A stretch of DNA of 64,000 nt from JAICYJ01 sp963766445 (lineage in GTDB: Bacteria; Actinomycetota; Thermoleophilia; Gaiellales; JAICJC01): assembly GCA_963766445.1 (NCBI GenBank), contig CAVXZW010000017.1:37606-101605 (forward strand), read 5' to 3'. The translations under genes and the position numbers were made by a program. Numbering within the stretch: position 1 is the first letter of the stretch; every line of letters begins with the position of its first letter. Shown in pieces: positions 43,165-52,677 of this stretch. Below the pieces are notes generated by a model. The model saw only the letters and a list, made by a program, of their open reading frames with translations. It did no database searches and was not told the origin of the DNA.

Positions 43165-45708
43165 TCACAGCGCTTCCAGCCTACGCTGGATGTCGGACAC
43201 CTCGCCGGCGAACCGCTCCGCCTTCTCCCGCTCGGCGTCCACCACCTGCGCAGGCGCGCGGGCCAGGAAGCCCTCGTTGGCCAGCTTCGACCGGGCTCGC
43301 TCGTGCTCGGCCACCGCCGCCTTCAGCTTCGCCTCCAGCGACTCGCGGTCGCCGCGGGCCACCACGACCGCCGCCGCGGCAGCGCGCGTCGTGCTCGACG
43401 GCCACGCCCTTCGCGCGCTCCAGCAGCGCCATGAACAGCGAACCGGGCGCCGCCGTCACCAGCGGCCGCTCGCCCTCGCCGGCCAGGCGCCGCGCCTCCG
43501 ACACCACCTCCATGTCGTTGCGGGCCGACTCCTCGAGCGCCGGGTCGCGGTGGTCGAGCTGCGGCTCCGGCACCGGCGACACCAGCAGCATCGCCCGCTC
43601 GCCCGGCAGGAAGCCCCAGATCTCCTCGGTCACGAACGGCATCACCGGGTGGGCCAGCGCCACCGTGCGCTCGAGCACCCACAGGAGCGTCGCCGACACC
43701 TGGCGCCGCGCCGACTCGTCCTCGCCGTACAACCGCGCCTTGGCGGCCTCCACGTACCAGTCGCAGAAGTCGTTCCAGATGAACCCGTACAGCCCCTTCA
43801 CGGCCGCGGCGAAGTCGTAGGTGTCCAGCTGCCCCACCACGTCGTCGATGGTGTCCGCCAGCCGCGACAGGATCCAGCGGTCCTCGGCCGTCGTTGCCAG
43901 CGGGGCCGGCTCCGCCTCCGGGTCGGTCTGCAGCAGCACGAACCGGGCCGCGTTCCAGAGCTTGTTGGCCAGTTTCGCGCCCTCGTCCAGCATGCCCTCG
44001 GAGAAGCGCACGTCCTGGGTCGAGCTCATCTTGAGCAGGCCGTAGCGGGTGCCGTCGGCGCCGAACTGCTCGATCAGGTCGAGCGGGTTGACGCCGGTGC
44101 CGAGCGACTTGGACATGCGGCGACCGTCCGCGGCCTGGATGATCGATGTGATGTAGACGTCCGAGAACGGCTTCTCGCCCATGAACTCGATGCCCATCAT
44201 CAGCATCCGCGCCACCCACAGGTTGATGATGTCGCGGGCGGTGACCAGCACGTTGCCCCGGATAGAACGTGGCCAGGCGCTCGTTCGGCTCGGGCCAGCC
44301 CAGCGTCGCGAACGGCCACAGCGCAGATGAGAACCAGGTGTCCAGCACGTCGGGGTCGCGCTCCAGCTCGGCCGACCCGCACTCACCGCAGGCGGCGGGT
44401 GGCTCCACGCTCACGGTCCGGTGCCCGTCCGGGCAGTACCAGACCGGGATCTGGTGGCCCCACCAGAGCTGGCGGGAGATGCACCAGGGCCGGATGTTGT
44501 CCATCCAGTGGAAGTAGATGGCCTCCTGGTTCTTGGGCACGAAGCGGACGCTGCCGGAACGCACCTCGGCGTTGGCGGCGGCGGCCAGCGAGTCCATCTG
44601 CATGAACCACTGCAGCGAGATCAGCGGCTCGATGCGGTCGCCGGTGCGGTCGCAGTGGCCGACCTCATGCTCGTAGGGCCGCTCGCCGTGCAGCAGCTGC
44701 TCGCTGAACAGGCGGTCGATCACCTTCTGGCGGGCCTCGCCCACGGCCAGCCCGGCGAACTCGCCGGCCTCCGCCGACATGCGGCCGTCGAACCCGATCA
44801 CCGAGATCTCGGGCAGGCCGTGGCGGCGCCCGATCTCGAAGTCGTTGGGGTCGTGGCCGGGCGTGACCTTGAGCGCGCCGGTGCCGAAGTCCATCTTCAC
44901 GTAGTCGTCGGCGATGATCGGCACCTCGCGGCCCACGATCGGCACGATCGCCGTCTTGCCGACCAGGTGGCGGTAGCGGTCGTCGTCCGGGTGCACGGCC
45001 ACGGCCGTGTCGGCCAGGATCGTCTCGGGCCGCACGGTGGCCACGGTCAGGAACTGGTCGGTGCCGGTGATCGGGTAGCGCACCTCGTAGAGCGCGTCGG
45101 CGGCGCGCTCGTGGCGCACCTCCAGGTCGGACACGGTCGAGCCGCAGCCCGGGCACCAGTTGACGATGCGGTTGTCGCGGTAGATCAGGCCCTTGTCGTA
45201 GAGCCGCACGAACATCTCCATCACCGCCCGCACGTAGCCCTCGTCCATGGTGAAGCGCTCGTGGTCGTAGTCGAGCGTGCAGCCCAGCCGCTTCAGCTGC
45301 TGGATGATGGTGGCGCCGGTCTCGCGCCGCCACTCCCAGACGCGCTCGACGAACGCCTCGCGGCCGACGTCGATGCGGGTCGTCCCCTCCGCCCGCAGCT
45401 GCTTCTCGATCACGGCGTGCACGGCGATCGACGCATGGTCGGTGCCGCAGATCCAGAGCGTGTTGCGCCCGCGCATCCGGTGCAGCCGCATCAGCGTGTC
45501 CTGGATCGAGCCGTTCAGCGCGTGGCCCATGTGCAGCTCGCCGGTCACGTTCGGCGGCGGCAGCGCGATCACGTAGGTCTCGGCGTCGCTTTCGGGGTCG
45601 CCGGAGAAGCCGCACTCGCGCTCCCAGCGCTCGAACAGGCGGCGCCTCGACGGCCTCCGGCTGGTGGCGGGTGCGACGCTCGAGCTCGTCTCTGCGGGCG
45701 CCGGCCAT
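43165..45708 (-). CDS. valS: Valyl-tRNA synthetase, three +1 breaks
   Basis: Charges tRNA-Val. The synthetase core has PPPNVTGELHMGHALNGSIQDTLMR (HIGH-type), WCPGCGSTVSDLEV, an editing domain (TVRPETILADTAVAVHPDD), RQLWWGHQIPVWYC and the KMSKS-type motif GRRMSKSLGTG with Arg in first place. A C-terminal coiled-coil arm ends ESLEAKLKAAVAEHERARSKLANEGFLARA ... DIQRRLEAL. Extra bases near 45643, 44258 and 43385 divide it; their sum is exactly one codon. The start MAGARRDELERR at 45708 is the only good N-terminus. Repaired length is about 846 residues. Confidence 0.94.
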
Positions 45709-45721
45709 AGACGGGCCATTG

Positions 45722-45727
45722 TAGTGT
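45722..45727 (+). promoter_or_regulatory. Leaderless-type -10 box for the 45.7 kb membrane protein (TAGTGT)
   Basis: TAGTGT ends 6 bases before the ATG at 45734, in the divergent spacer with valS. Confidence 0.4.
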
Positions 45728-45733
45728 TGGGCG

Positions 45734-46543
45734 ATGCGCGTGCGGGTGGTATGGCTGATGTGTGGCCTGGTCGCCGCGGTCACGGCGATCACCTACTGGC
45801 GGCTGCCGGCCGGCGCGACGTACCACTTCGACGACACCGGGCCCAGCGGGGCGGCGTCGCGCCTGGTCAGCTACCTCAACTTCCCGGTCGCGCTGATCGC
45901 GATCGCGCTGGTGGGAGCGGCCGCGCGAGGGCCGATGGCGTGGCTGGCGATCGTGCTGTGCGCGGCCGTGGCGCTGCCGGGCGTCGTCAGCCAGGACGAC
46001 CTCACCGCCACCTGGGCCAACCTGCCGGCCGTGATCGGCGTGGCGCTGGCGTTCTGGCTGACCTGGTGGGCGCCGCGGCGCTGGGATCCCCCGCTGGGGC
46101 GGGCGCGGATCGTGATCATGGTGCTGCTGGCGATCTGGTCGATCCCCTGGATGATCGCGTCGGTCGGCCTCTACGCGCAGGACCTGCCACTGCTCGGCCA
46201 CGTGATCAACTCGCGCCAGCCGACGCCGGGCCATCCGCAGCTGGCGTCCGTGCACCGTGGCCTGCACGAGGGCCTGTTCGGGCTGATGCTGGTGATCACG
46301 GCGCTTCTGATCTCACGCCGCCGTGGGATCTCCACGGCGCTGTCGCTGTACCTGGCGCTGATGCTCTGCTACGGGCTGGCGGTGTCGTTCAACGACGGCT
46401 GGAACGAGCAGGTCGTGAAGCGCGGATGGACCAGCCACAACCCGCCGTCGGTGCTGTCGCCGTCGCTGAGCGTGGCCTGGGCGGTCGTGCTGGTGGCGGC
46501 GGTGCTGGTGCACCAGTTCTGGTTCAGGCGGGAGCGGTTCTAG
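45734..46543 (+). CDS. Polytopic membrane protein of unknown function
   Basis: A 269-residue protein with about seven helices (VVWLMCGLVAAVTAITYWRL, VALIAIALVGAAARGPMAWLAIVLCAAVALPGVV, VIGVALAFWLTWWA, ARIVIMVLLAIWSIPWMIASVGLY, LFGLMLVITALLISRR, SVAWAVVLVAAVLVHQFWF). A loop between helices 5 and 6 contains HPQLASVHRGLHEG with several histidines. I do not recognise a family. Its TAG shares a CTAG with the stop of the convergent NlpC/P60 gene. Confidence 0.72.
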   Translation: MRVRVVWLMCGLVAAVTAITYWRLPAGATYHFDDTGPSGAASRLVSYLNFPVALIAIALVGAAARGPMAWLAIVLCAAVALPGVVSQDDLTATWANLPAVIGVALAFWLTWWAPRRWDPPLGRARIVIMVLLAIWSIPWMIASVGLYAQDLPLLGHVINSRQPTPGHPQLASVHRGLHEGLFGLMLVITALLISRRRGISTALSLYLALMLCYGLAVSFNDGWNEQVVKRGWTSHNPPSVLSPSLSVAWAVVLVAAVLVHQFWFRRERF

Positions 46544-48022
46544 GCCGAAGGAAGCGCGCCCGAGCCACGGGCATGCACCGGCTTGACCCGGGGATCGACG
46601 GCCACGACGGCGGTCTGGGGACGGCGCTCCGGCCTCCGCGGCGCCTTGCGGGGCGGCGCAGGCAGCAGCGCGCGCATCACCTTGCCCGGCACGGCGCCGG
46701 CGGGCAACGGCAGCAGCGCGCGGGAGGCGGCCACCACGTCTGCCTGCTGGTCGGCGTGCGGTGATCGGCGTGATCGGTCGCACCAGGTGCAACGGATGCG
46801 GCGGCTCCAGCGAGCCGTCGGCCCAGATCCGGGCGTAACCGTCCCAGGGCACGCTGTCCAGCGGCACCGCTGCGATCGGCCGCCCGCGGCCGGAGGCGAC
46901 GATCACCATTCCGTGACCCGCGTACATGGCCACGTGGTAGGGCTCGCCGCTGTACGTCCCCAGGAACACCAGATCGCCGGGGCGCAGGTTTCGCTTCGCG
47001 ATCGGGATGCCCATCTGCCACAGCACGGCGGCGGTGGGCCGGCCCGGCAGCGCGTGTCCGGCGGCCGAGTAGGCGTAGTCGACGAGGCCGGAGCAGTCGA
47101 AGCCGCCCTCGGTGCGGCTCTCGCCGCCCCACACGTACGGCCAGCCGATCTGCTGGGCGGCGGCGCGCACGATGTTGGCGCGAACGCCCCGTCCCAGCTC
47201 CGGCAGGTTGGTCGGGTGGTGCACCGCCACGCGATGGTGGTGATGGTGGCGCTTCTGGGCCTTCGCCTGGTGGTGGGTGTGCTGCTGCTTGTGGTGCTTG
47301 TGGTGGTGCCCGGTGGTCGGGGTCGGAGCGGGCGGCGGGCCAGGGTTGGTCGGTGCCGCCGCCGTCGTTGCCGCCGTTGGTCCGCCGCCGTCGGTGGTGC
47401 CGCCGCCGGAGGGTGGCGGCGACGCAGGCGCCGCGAAGGACACGCGGCCGAGATCGATGAAGGTGCCGGCCGAGACGCCGTCGTGATCGGCGGTGACATC
47501 GATCTGGACGCCGGCCACGCCGTCGTCGTCGAGCGGGGCGGCGACGGTCAACGTGCCCCAGTCACCGAGTGCCAGCGGCTGGTCGCCGGGCTTCGGTGCG
47601 GCCACGGCCGTTCCGTCGATCACCAGATCTCTCAACCTCAAGTCGACGGTTGGAGTTTGGCCGGCGGCGGTCTGCGAGACCAAGACGTGCAGGCGGCCCA
47701 GCGTCAACTCACCTCCGAAGAGGGAGGCGCCTTTCACGAAGACCTCGCCGGATGCAGCCGAATCGTTCGCCGTGACGGTGCTCCACGAGTGCGCCACCTG
47801 CACGGCGGGTGCGTCGGTGGAGGACTGCCAGACGGTCGTCCCGGCCGTGGCATCTCCCGGCAACTCGGCCGTGGGCGAAACCGTGACCGTGCCGTCGGCG
47901 GCTACGATCAGCACGCTTTGGGATGACACGCGCGGGGTCGTATCTGCACCGGCCGCGACCGCGGCGAAGCCTGCGGCGATCAATGCCGCGGCAAACCCCG
48001 TCCTGAGAAGCCCCCACCTCAC
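46540..48022 (-). CDS. Secreted NlpC/P60 peptidoglycan hydrolase with His-rich linker, one +1 break
   Basis: Exported endopeptidase likely cutting peptide stems of the wall. A signal peptide (LLRTGFAAALIAAGFAAVAAG) precedes about 180 residues of beta-rich unknown domain (VFVKGASLFGGELTLGRLHV, GTFIDLGRVSFAAPA). A Pro/Thr/Gly linker follows, then a 31-residue basic tract with 16 histidines. The NlpC/P60 domain is QQIGWPYVWGGESRTEGGFDCSGLVDYAY (catalytic Cys), RPGDLVFLGTY and EPYHVAMYAGHGMVI (catalytic His). An extra base near 46756 shifts the last 70 residues, which end basic (GKVMRALLPAPPRKAPRRPERR). Repaired length is about 493 residues. TAAGGT is 6 bases before the GTG. Confidence 0.88.
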
Positions 48023-48028
48023 GCGGAC

Positions 48029-48034
48029 ACCTTA
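48029..48034 (-). promoter_or_regulatory. Leaderless-type -10 box for NlpC/P60 gene (TAAGGT)
   Basis: TAAGGT ends 6 bases before the GTG at 48022 and includes the TAA stop codon of the upstream beta-lactamase-like gene. Confidence 0.38.
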
Positions 48035-49117
48035 CCCCAGGTTGTCGGCTGTCAATAGGTCTGACACCGCAATTTCACCGAACGTTTCAACTGAAAAGTC
48101 CTCGACGCCATTGCTGTAGATCGCGACCACCAGCGGCCCGTGGTAGGTGAAAACGACGGCCACATCGTTGTCGGCGTCGTCCAGCCAGCCGATCTTGTGG
48201 GCCACCGGGAGCCCGTGGGCGCCCGCCGGAACCAGACCTGGATCCTGCGCGTGCACCATCAGGTAGAGCAGCTCGCGGGCCTCGTGGGGCGAGGTGCCGT
48301 GCCTGAGCAGCGGCCCCTGCCCGGCGGCTGCGTCCACCAGCATCGCGGCGAGGGCGGCCATGTCGCCGGCGGTGGTGTGCTTGTAGGCGGTGGGCGGCTG
48401 GTCGACGACGCCCAGCAGCGACGAGCCGCCACCGCCGTCGATCAGGTAGCCGCCGGCCATGTAGGTGTGCGTCAACCCCAGCGACTTCATCAGCTCCACC
48501 ATGTCGGCGGCGCCGTCGGCGTCGCCGCCGCCGGTCTGCTCGAGCAGCTCGTTGGCGGCGGCGTTATCGGAGTAGCGGGTGACCCGCACCATCGGGTCCC
48601 AGTACTCGGAGCGCTCCAGCTCGCCGTCGTTGTCTGCTAAGGCAACCAGCATGATCGGCAGCTTCAGCGTGCTGGCCGCCTCGAACTCGGCGCCGGCGTT
48701 GTAGGCCGCGGCGCGGCCGCTCCATGACCGGCTGTAGATCGAGACGTGGGGCGTCACCATGCCTGCCAGATGACTCAATCTCTTGTTGAGGGTTAGATCA
48801 GGGTGCGGCTTGGGAAGCGGCAGGATCGACCCGCTCGGAACCCCGAACACTGGGCCTACCCGGTGGCCGCCGACGGTCACGTTGCCGTCGCCGCGGGGCA
48901 CACCGGGAAGCACCCTGTCGAAGCGGCCGTCGGCCGCTACCGGCAACCGCCAGCGGTGCTTGCGCGACACCACCACCAGGGTGCTGCCGGCCGGCGCCGT
49001 GCCGCGGACGCGGCCGTCCCACAACTCGTAGGGCTGCGGCTGCGCGACGTGCACCGACGCCGGATCGGGTGGCGGCGCGGTCACAAGCGCGGCCAGCATC
49101 AGCATCAGTCGCAGCAT
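48032..49117 (-). CDS. Class A beta-lactamase-like serine hydrolase
   Basis: A 361-residue protein with a short signal-like N-terminus (MLRLMLMLAALVTAPPP), an Ig-like or beta-sandwich segment (GRVRGTAPAGSTLVVVSRKHRWRLPVAADGRF) and a serine beta-lactamase-type domain. Motifs are FEAASTLKLPIML (SxxK), TRYSDNAAANELL (SDN) and VAHKIGWLDD, a K-I-G in place of the usual K-T-G. This matches the beta-lactamase2 group, often cell-wall-related rather than drug-hydrolysing. No clear omega-loop Glu is visible. TACACT lies 8 bases before the ATG. It is upstream of the NlpC/P60 gene on the same strand. Confidence 0.83.
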   Translation of the reverse strand: MLRLMLMLAALVTAPPPDPASVHVAQPQPYELWDGRVRGTAPAGSTLVVVSRKHRWRLPVAADGRFDRVLPGVPRGDGNVTVGGHRVGPVFGVPSGSILPLPKPHPDLTLNKRLSHLAGMVTPHVSIYSRSWSGRAAAYNAGAEFEAASTLKLPIMLVALADNDGELERSEYWDPMVRVTRYSDNAAANELLEQTGGGDADGAADMVELMKSLGLTHTYMAGGYLIDGGGGSSLLGVVDQPPTAYKHTTAGDMAALAAMLVDAAAGQGPLLRHGTSPHEARELLYLMVHAQDPGLVPAGAHGLPVAHKIGWLDDADNDVAVVFTYHGPLVVAIYSNGVEDFSVETFGEIAVSDLLTADNLG

Positions 49118-49125
49118 GGCCGTTC

Positions 49126-49131
49126 AGTGTA
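49126..49131 (-). promoter_or_regulatory. Leaderless-type -10 box (TACACT)
   Basis: TACACT ends 8 bases before the ATG at 49117. No Shine-Dalgarno sequence is present. Confidence 0.38.
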
Positions 49132-49250
49132 TGGGTCGGCGCGGCCGGGCGCGGGGTGACGGCGCGGGCAGTAGAACAACGTGACCACGCCGCTACCGGT
49201 GCCGCGCTCGGAACATCCAAGACGGCCGTGGCTCGCCCCCGAGGGGCGAG

Positions 49251-49514
49251 CTACTCCTCGACGAGTATCACGAGCGTCTCTGGCAGCACGCCGTCATGGT
49301 CCATCGCCTCGGCCGCCGCCTCGGTCTGCATGAAGGCCGTGACAGCATCCATGTCGGCAACGTCCATGAGCACAGCAACGTGGGTCGGATTCTGAGGGTC
49401 GACGAACGTGCGGATGTTGGTGACGCCGAGAGGGCCGAACACCTCTTCGCGCTTGGGCGAGGCGAGCCAGTGCTTGGTGTCCTTGACGTCGTGATGGCCG
49501 ATCACGGTGGGCAT
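49251..49514 (-). CDS. Small conserved-looking protein, ferredoxin-like fold
   Basis: An 87-residue protein opening MPTVIGHHDVKDTKHWLASPKREEVFGPLGVTNIRTF and continuing HVAVLMDVADMDAVTAFMQTEAAAEAMDHDGVLPETLVILVEE. The strand-helix-strand order resembles dimeric alpha/beta-barrel proteins, but I do not recognise a family. CCAGGAGAG precedes the ATG. The longer upstream frame to 49658 looks non-coding. It lies in an accessory stretch of small single genes. Confidence 0.7.
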   Translation of the reverse strand: MPTVIGHHDVKDTKHWLASPKREEVFGPLGVTNIRTFVDPQNPTHVAVLMDVADMDAVTAFMQTEAAAEAMDHDGVLPETLVILVEE

Positions 49515-49721
49515 ACGCTCTCCTGGCTTCAACGCCCGGCGGTAGTGTCGGACGACTGGAGCGGATCGTACGCCCTTTTCGCTCGTCGTCGGGCGGTGCC
49601 TGCCGCTGCCGGTATCACGAGATTGTTCTGCCCGCCCGCCGGCATCACCAATCCGCATTCCCTGCCCTAGATGATCCGTCCCGGCGGGCGGAGAAGGGCT
49701 GCCAACCGAGCGTCGGCAGTC

Positions 49722-50003
49722 CTAGCGCTTGATGATGTTGTGGACCTCGAAGACCTCTGGCTCGGCCGAAAACTGGATTCCAACATCCGCCAGAATCGGC
49801 ATCAAGACTTCGCCGTACGCCAGGAGTTGCTCTTGGGAATCCCAGATTTCGCTGACGCGCAGGTCTCCGTCGGTTCCGAAGCAGACGTGGTAGTCCCTGC
49901 CGTCCGGTGGAAACTTGAACTCAGCGCCTTTCTCGCGTCGTACCACGTCCTCGTACTGCGCGATGGTCACATTCGTCGGATGAAACCGGACAACGATGCT
50001 CAT
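49722..50003 (-). CDS. Small dimeric alpha/beta-barrel-like protein
   Basis: A 93-residue protein opening MSIVVRFHPTNVTIAQYEDVVRREKGAEFKFPPDGRDYHVCFG and continuing LRVSEIWDSQEQLLAYGEVLMPILADVGIQFSAEPEVFEVHNII. The pattern of a ligand-side strand, the VSEIWDSQEQL helix and the C-terminal VHNII strand resembles antibiotic-biosynthesis-monooxygenase-type stress proteins. GGAGGATCG precedes the ATG. The function is unknown. Confidence 0.72.
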   Translation of the reverse strand: MSIVVRFHPTNVTIAQYEDVVRREKGAEFKFPPDGRDYHVCFGTDGDLRVSEIWDSQEQLLAYGEVLMPILADVGIQFSAEPEVFEVHNIIKR

Positions 50004-50071
50004 AACGCGATCCTCCGTAGTTGGGGGCACCACCCTATCCCGCATCTCTGGGCGAAGCGGCGGCACTCGCC

Positions 50072-50710
50072 TCAGCGAAGAGCCTCCTCGAACCGCGGGT
50101 CGTCGCGCACCGCGGCGAAGTCGTCGTCTCTGCGTGCGTCCTCACGGAACTGCGGACGCAGTTCGACGGACCGCCGGAGGTGGGCGAACGTGTCGTCGCT
50201 GGTGTCGCCCGCGAGCGTTGCGAAGCAGGCGTAGTTGTAGTGCAGGCCCGCGTGGTCCGGCATGTGCTCGAGGGCAACGCGAACCGATTCGAGCGCGTCG
50301 GCATACCGCTGTTCGCCGTAGGCGGTCATGGACTCGCTGTGGAACTGCCACGCGTCGCCCCAGTCGATCCCCTGGTACGCCTCGCCCGGAGTGGCGCCGA
50401 CGACCAGGAGGGTTCCGTCACCGATCACCTTCCTCCGCGCCTCCGGCCCCACAGACACGAGCGTTCCCGGCGGCGCGTCGACCGCCTCGCCGTCGATCTC
50501 GAAGGTCGCCTTCCCGTCGAGCACGATGTACAGCTCCTCCTGTCCCGACCCGGCCTCGTCGTGCTCATTGACCAGCGTCCCGTCCGCGCTCGGCGTGAAG
50601 GCGTTGATTCCGAATGCGTGGATCCCGAGGTACTCGCGCACCGGAATATCCCGGCCGCGCCGCTCGATGTCGTCGATGTGCGCGACCTTCCAGTTCGGCT
50701 TGTCGTTCAT
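50072..50710 (-). CDS. Cupin domain fused to a TPR-like helical region
   Basis: A 212-residue protein. Residues 1-110 are a cupin (VNEHDEAGSGQEELYIVLDGKATFEIDGEAVDAPPGTLVSVGPEARRKVIG). The usual metal-binding HxH of motif 1 is partly kept (NEHDEAGSGQEE). Residues 120-212 are paired helices resembling TPR units (MTAYGEQRYADALESVRVALEHMPDHAGLHYNYACFATLAGD, THLRRS-type repeat). GGGAGGTGATC precedes the ATG. The role is unknown; the fusion suggests a small-molecule-sensing adaptor. Confidence 0.78.
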   Translation of the reverse strand: MNDKPNWKVAHIDDIERRGRDIPVREYLGIHAFGINAFTPSADGTLVNEHDEAGSGQEELYIVLDGKATFEIDGEAVDAPPGTLVSVGPEARRKVIGDGTLLVVGATPGEAYQGIDWGDAWQFHSESMTAYGEQRYADALESVRVALEHMPDHAGLHYNYACFATLAGDTSDDTFAHLRRSVELRPQFREDARRDDDFAAVRDDPRFEEALR

Positions 50711-50750
50711 CCGATCACCTCCCAATAGCGAGTACGCACAGTAGCCCGTG

Positions 50751-52349
50751 TTAGACGGCTTCTTCGCGCTTTCCGGGCAGGCGCCGCGTGAACCAGAAAG
50801 AGAGCACCGCCAGGAACGCGACGGCGAGCATCGACGTCTTCAACGCGTCGAGCTGCGCGCCGGCGTAATCGTCGGTGACGGTCGTCGCATCGGCCGACGA
50901 AAGCCCGGCGTCGCGCAACGCCTTGTATGCCTGGTCGGTTGTGACGATCGGGATGCCGGTCTCGGTGGCCTTCGAGATCCGTGTCTTCACGTCGGGGGGT
51001 ACGGCGGGGTTCTCCTGGATCCGAGTGTTGAACCCGTTCAGGAGCCCGAGCAGCAGCACGGAGCCGATCAGCGCGGTTCCGAGCGACGCGCCGAGGTTCT
51101 GTGCCGTCCCCTGGAGCCCGCCGGCCTCGTTCGTTTGATCCGGGGGTGCCGAGGACATGATCACGTTGCCGAGCTGCGACATCAGGAGGCCGGCGCCGAT
51201 CCCGAAGAAGATCAGCGACAACGCGAAGGCCGTCCCGTTCAGGGTCACGTCGATCGTCCCCACGAGCACCAGCGCGGCGATGGCCATCGCGCCGAGGCCG
51301 ACCTGGACGACCGTCCGCGGCCCGCGCCGCGCCGCCACCTTCGGCCCGGCCAGCGCGGCGGCCAGCATCGAGACCGACATCGGGAAGAGACGCTTCCCAG
51401 TCTCGAAGGCGTCGAAGCCGAGCACAACCTGGAGGTATACGGGCAGGACGAAGAACGTGCCCATCACGATCAGCTGCTGCGCGGCCAGCGAGGTGAGCCC
51501 GGCGCGCAGCGTCTCGATCTTCAGCAGCGCGCGGTTGAGGAGCGTGCTCCTGCCGAGCCGTTCGCGGCGCTCCTCCCACGCGAAGAAGCAGCCGAGCACG
51601 ACCAGGCCGCCCATGATCAGGAACGGCACCACCGAAAACCCGAGCGGCGTGATCTTGTGCCCGTTGATCGCCGGCGCGGCGACCGGCCTGATCCAGCCCC
51701 AGGTGCTGCTCTTCAGGATCCCGAACACGATCAGGCCAAACGCGACCGCCGACAGCGCCGCGCCGCCGTAGTCCAGCGTCGGCGGGTGCTCGGGCTTGGG
51801 CGCGCGCTTCATCATGCGGTGGACCGCGAGCACCACGATCACCACCACGACCTCGCCGACGAAGACGTACCGCCAGCTCCAGGTGGTCGTCACGTAGCCG
51901 CCGATCAGCGGGCCCGCCGCGATCGCCGCGCCCGCGGCGCCACCGATCATCGAGTAGGCGAAGGCGCGCTCCTTGCCGTCGTAGTTCGCGGCGGTCAGTG
52001 CCGCGATCGCCGGGATCACCAGCACCGCGCCCAGTCCCTCGATCCCCGACCAGCCGATCAGCAGCACGGTGAGGTTCGGGCTGAGGGCCGTGATCAGCGA
52101 GCCGAGCCCGTACACGCCCAGCCCAAGGCCGAACGCGCGATCACGGCCCACGATGTCACCGAGCTTCGCGCCCACGAGCATGAACGCCGCCATCACGAGC
52201 GTGTACATCGTGATCGCGCTCTGCACCCCGGTGACGGTCGTGTTCAGATCCTGCACGATCTGCGAGATCGAGACGTTCATCACGCTCGAGTCGAGCACCA
52301 TGATGAACTGGGCCGAGGCCAGGATGATCAGTGGGAGCCACTTGCGCAC
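50751..52349 (-). CDS. DHA2-type MFS multidrug exporter
   Basis: A 532-residue transporter with 14 predicted helices. The opening WLPLIILASAQFIMVLDSSVMNVSISQIVQDLN and the motif LVGAKLGDIVGRDRAFG (motif A) followed by GSLITALSPNLTVLLIGWSGIEGLGAVLVIPAIAALTAANY are typical of the EmrB/QacA branch. The C-terminal half contains GIGAGLLMSQLGNVIMSSAPPDQTNEAGGLQGTAQNLGASLGTALIG. I chose the GTG at 52349 (VRKWLPLII) because residues before it in the longer frame look non-coding. The substrate is unknown. Confidence 0.9.
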   Translation of the reverse strand: MRKWLPLIILASAQFIMVLDSSVMNVSISQIVQDLNTTVTGVQSAITMYTLVMAAFMLVGAKLGDIVGRDRAFGLGLGVYGLGSLITALSPNLTVLLIGWSGIEGLGAVLVIPAIAALTAANYDGKERAFAYSMIGGAAGAAIAAGPLIGGYVTTTWSWRYVFVGEVVVVIVVLAVHRMMKRAPKPEHPPTLDYGGAALSAVAFGLIVFGILKSSTWGWIRPVAAPAINGHKITPLGFSVVPFLIMGGLVVLGCFFAWEERRERLGRSTLLNRALLKIETLRAGLTSLAAQQLIVMGTFFVLPVYLQVVLGFDAFETGKRLFPMSVSMLAAALAGPKVAARRGPRTVVQVGLGAMAIAALVLVGTIDVTLNGTAFALSLIFFGIGAGLLMSQLGNVIMSSAPPDQTNEAGGLQGTAQNLGASLGTALIGSVLLLGLLNGFNTRIQENPAVPPDVKTRISKATETGIPIVTTDQAYKALRDAGLSSADATTVTDDYAGAQLDALKTSMLAVAFLAVLSFWFTRRLPGKREEAV

Positions 52350-52379
52350 CGGGCCGACTGTACGCGAATCTAGGGAGAG

Positions 52380-52677
52380 GTGACCACGCTTGCGAACCGC
52401 CCGAACACTGCACTCGTTGTCGTCGACGTACAGAACGCCGCCCTCGAGCGGGCTCACGAACGCGACTCGGTGGTCGCGAATGTCGGCAGCCTCGTCGAGA
52501 GGGCGCGGCGAGGGGGTGCCCGTGGTCTGGGTCCAGCACTCCGACGAGCAGCTCGCACGAGGGAGCGACGCCTCGCAGATCGTCTCCGAGCTGACTCCCG
52601 GCGACGCAGAGCCGCTTGTCGAGAAGCACTACGGCGACTCCTTCGAGGACACCACCCTCGAAGCGGCCGGCCGGTGA
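52380..52677 (+). pseudogene. N-terminal half of an isochorismatase-family hydrolase
   Basis: From a GTG preceded by GGAGAG the strand encodes TALVVVDVQNAALERAHERD (catalytic Asp). After one extra base near 52508 it continues EGVPVVWVQHSDEQLARGSD, ELTPGDAEPLVEKHYGDSFEDTTLEA (catalytic Lys). These are the first two thirds of an isochorismatase-fold cysteine hydrolase. The C-terminal third, with the catalytic cysteine and the G-x-x-T-D-x-C motif, is absent. Homology stops at about 52670, where SRPBCC sequence begins. It looks like one side of a deletion junction. Confidence 0.65.

Noticed and set aside
48032..49117. Antibiotic-resistance beta-lactamase
   Set aside because: KIG instead of KTG and no evident omega-loop glutamate; drug resistance cannot be claimed from this sequence.
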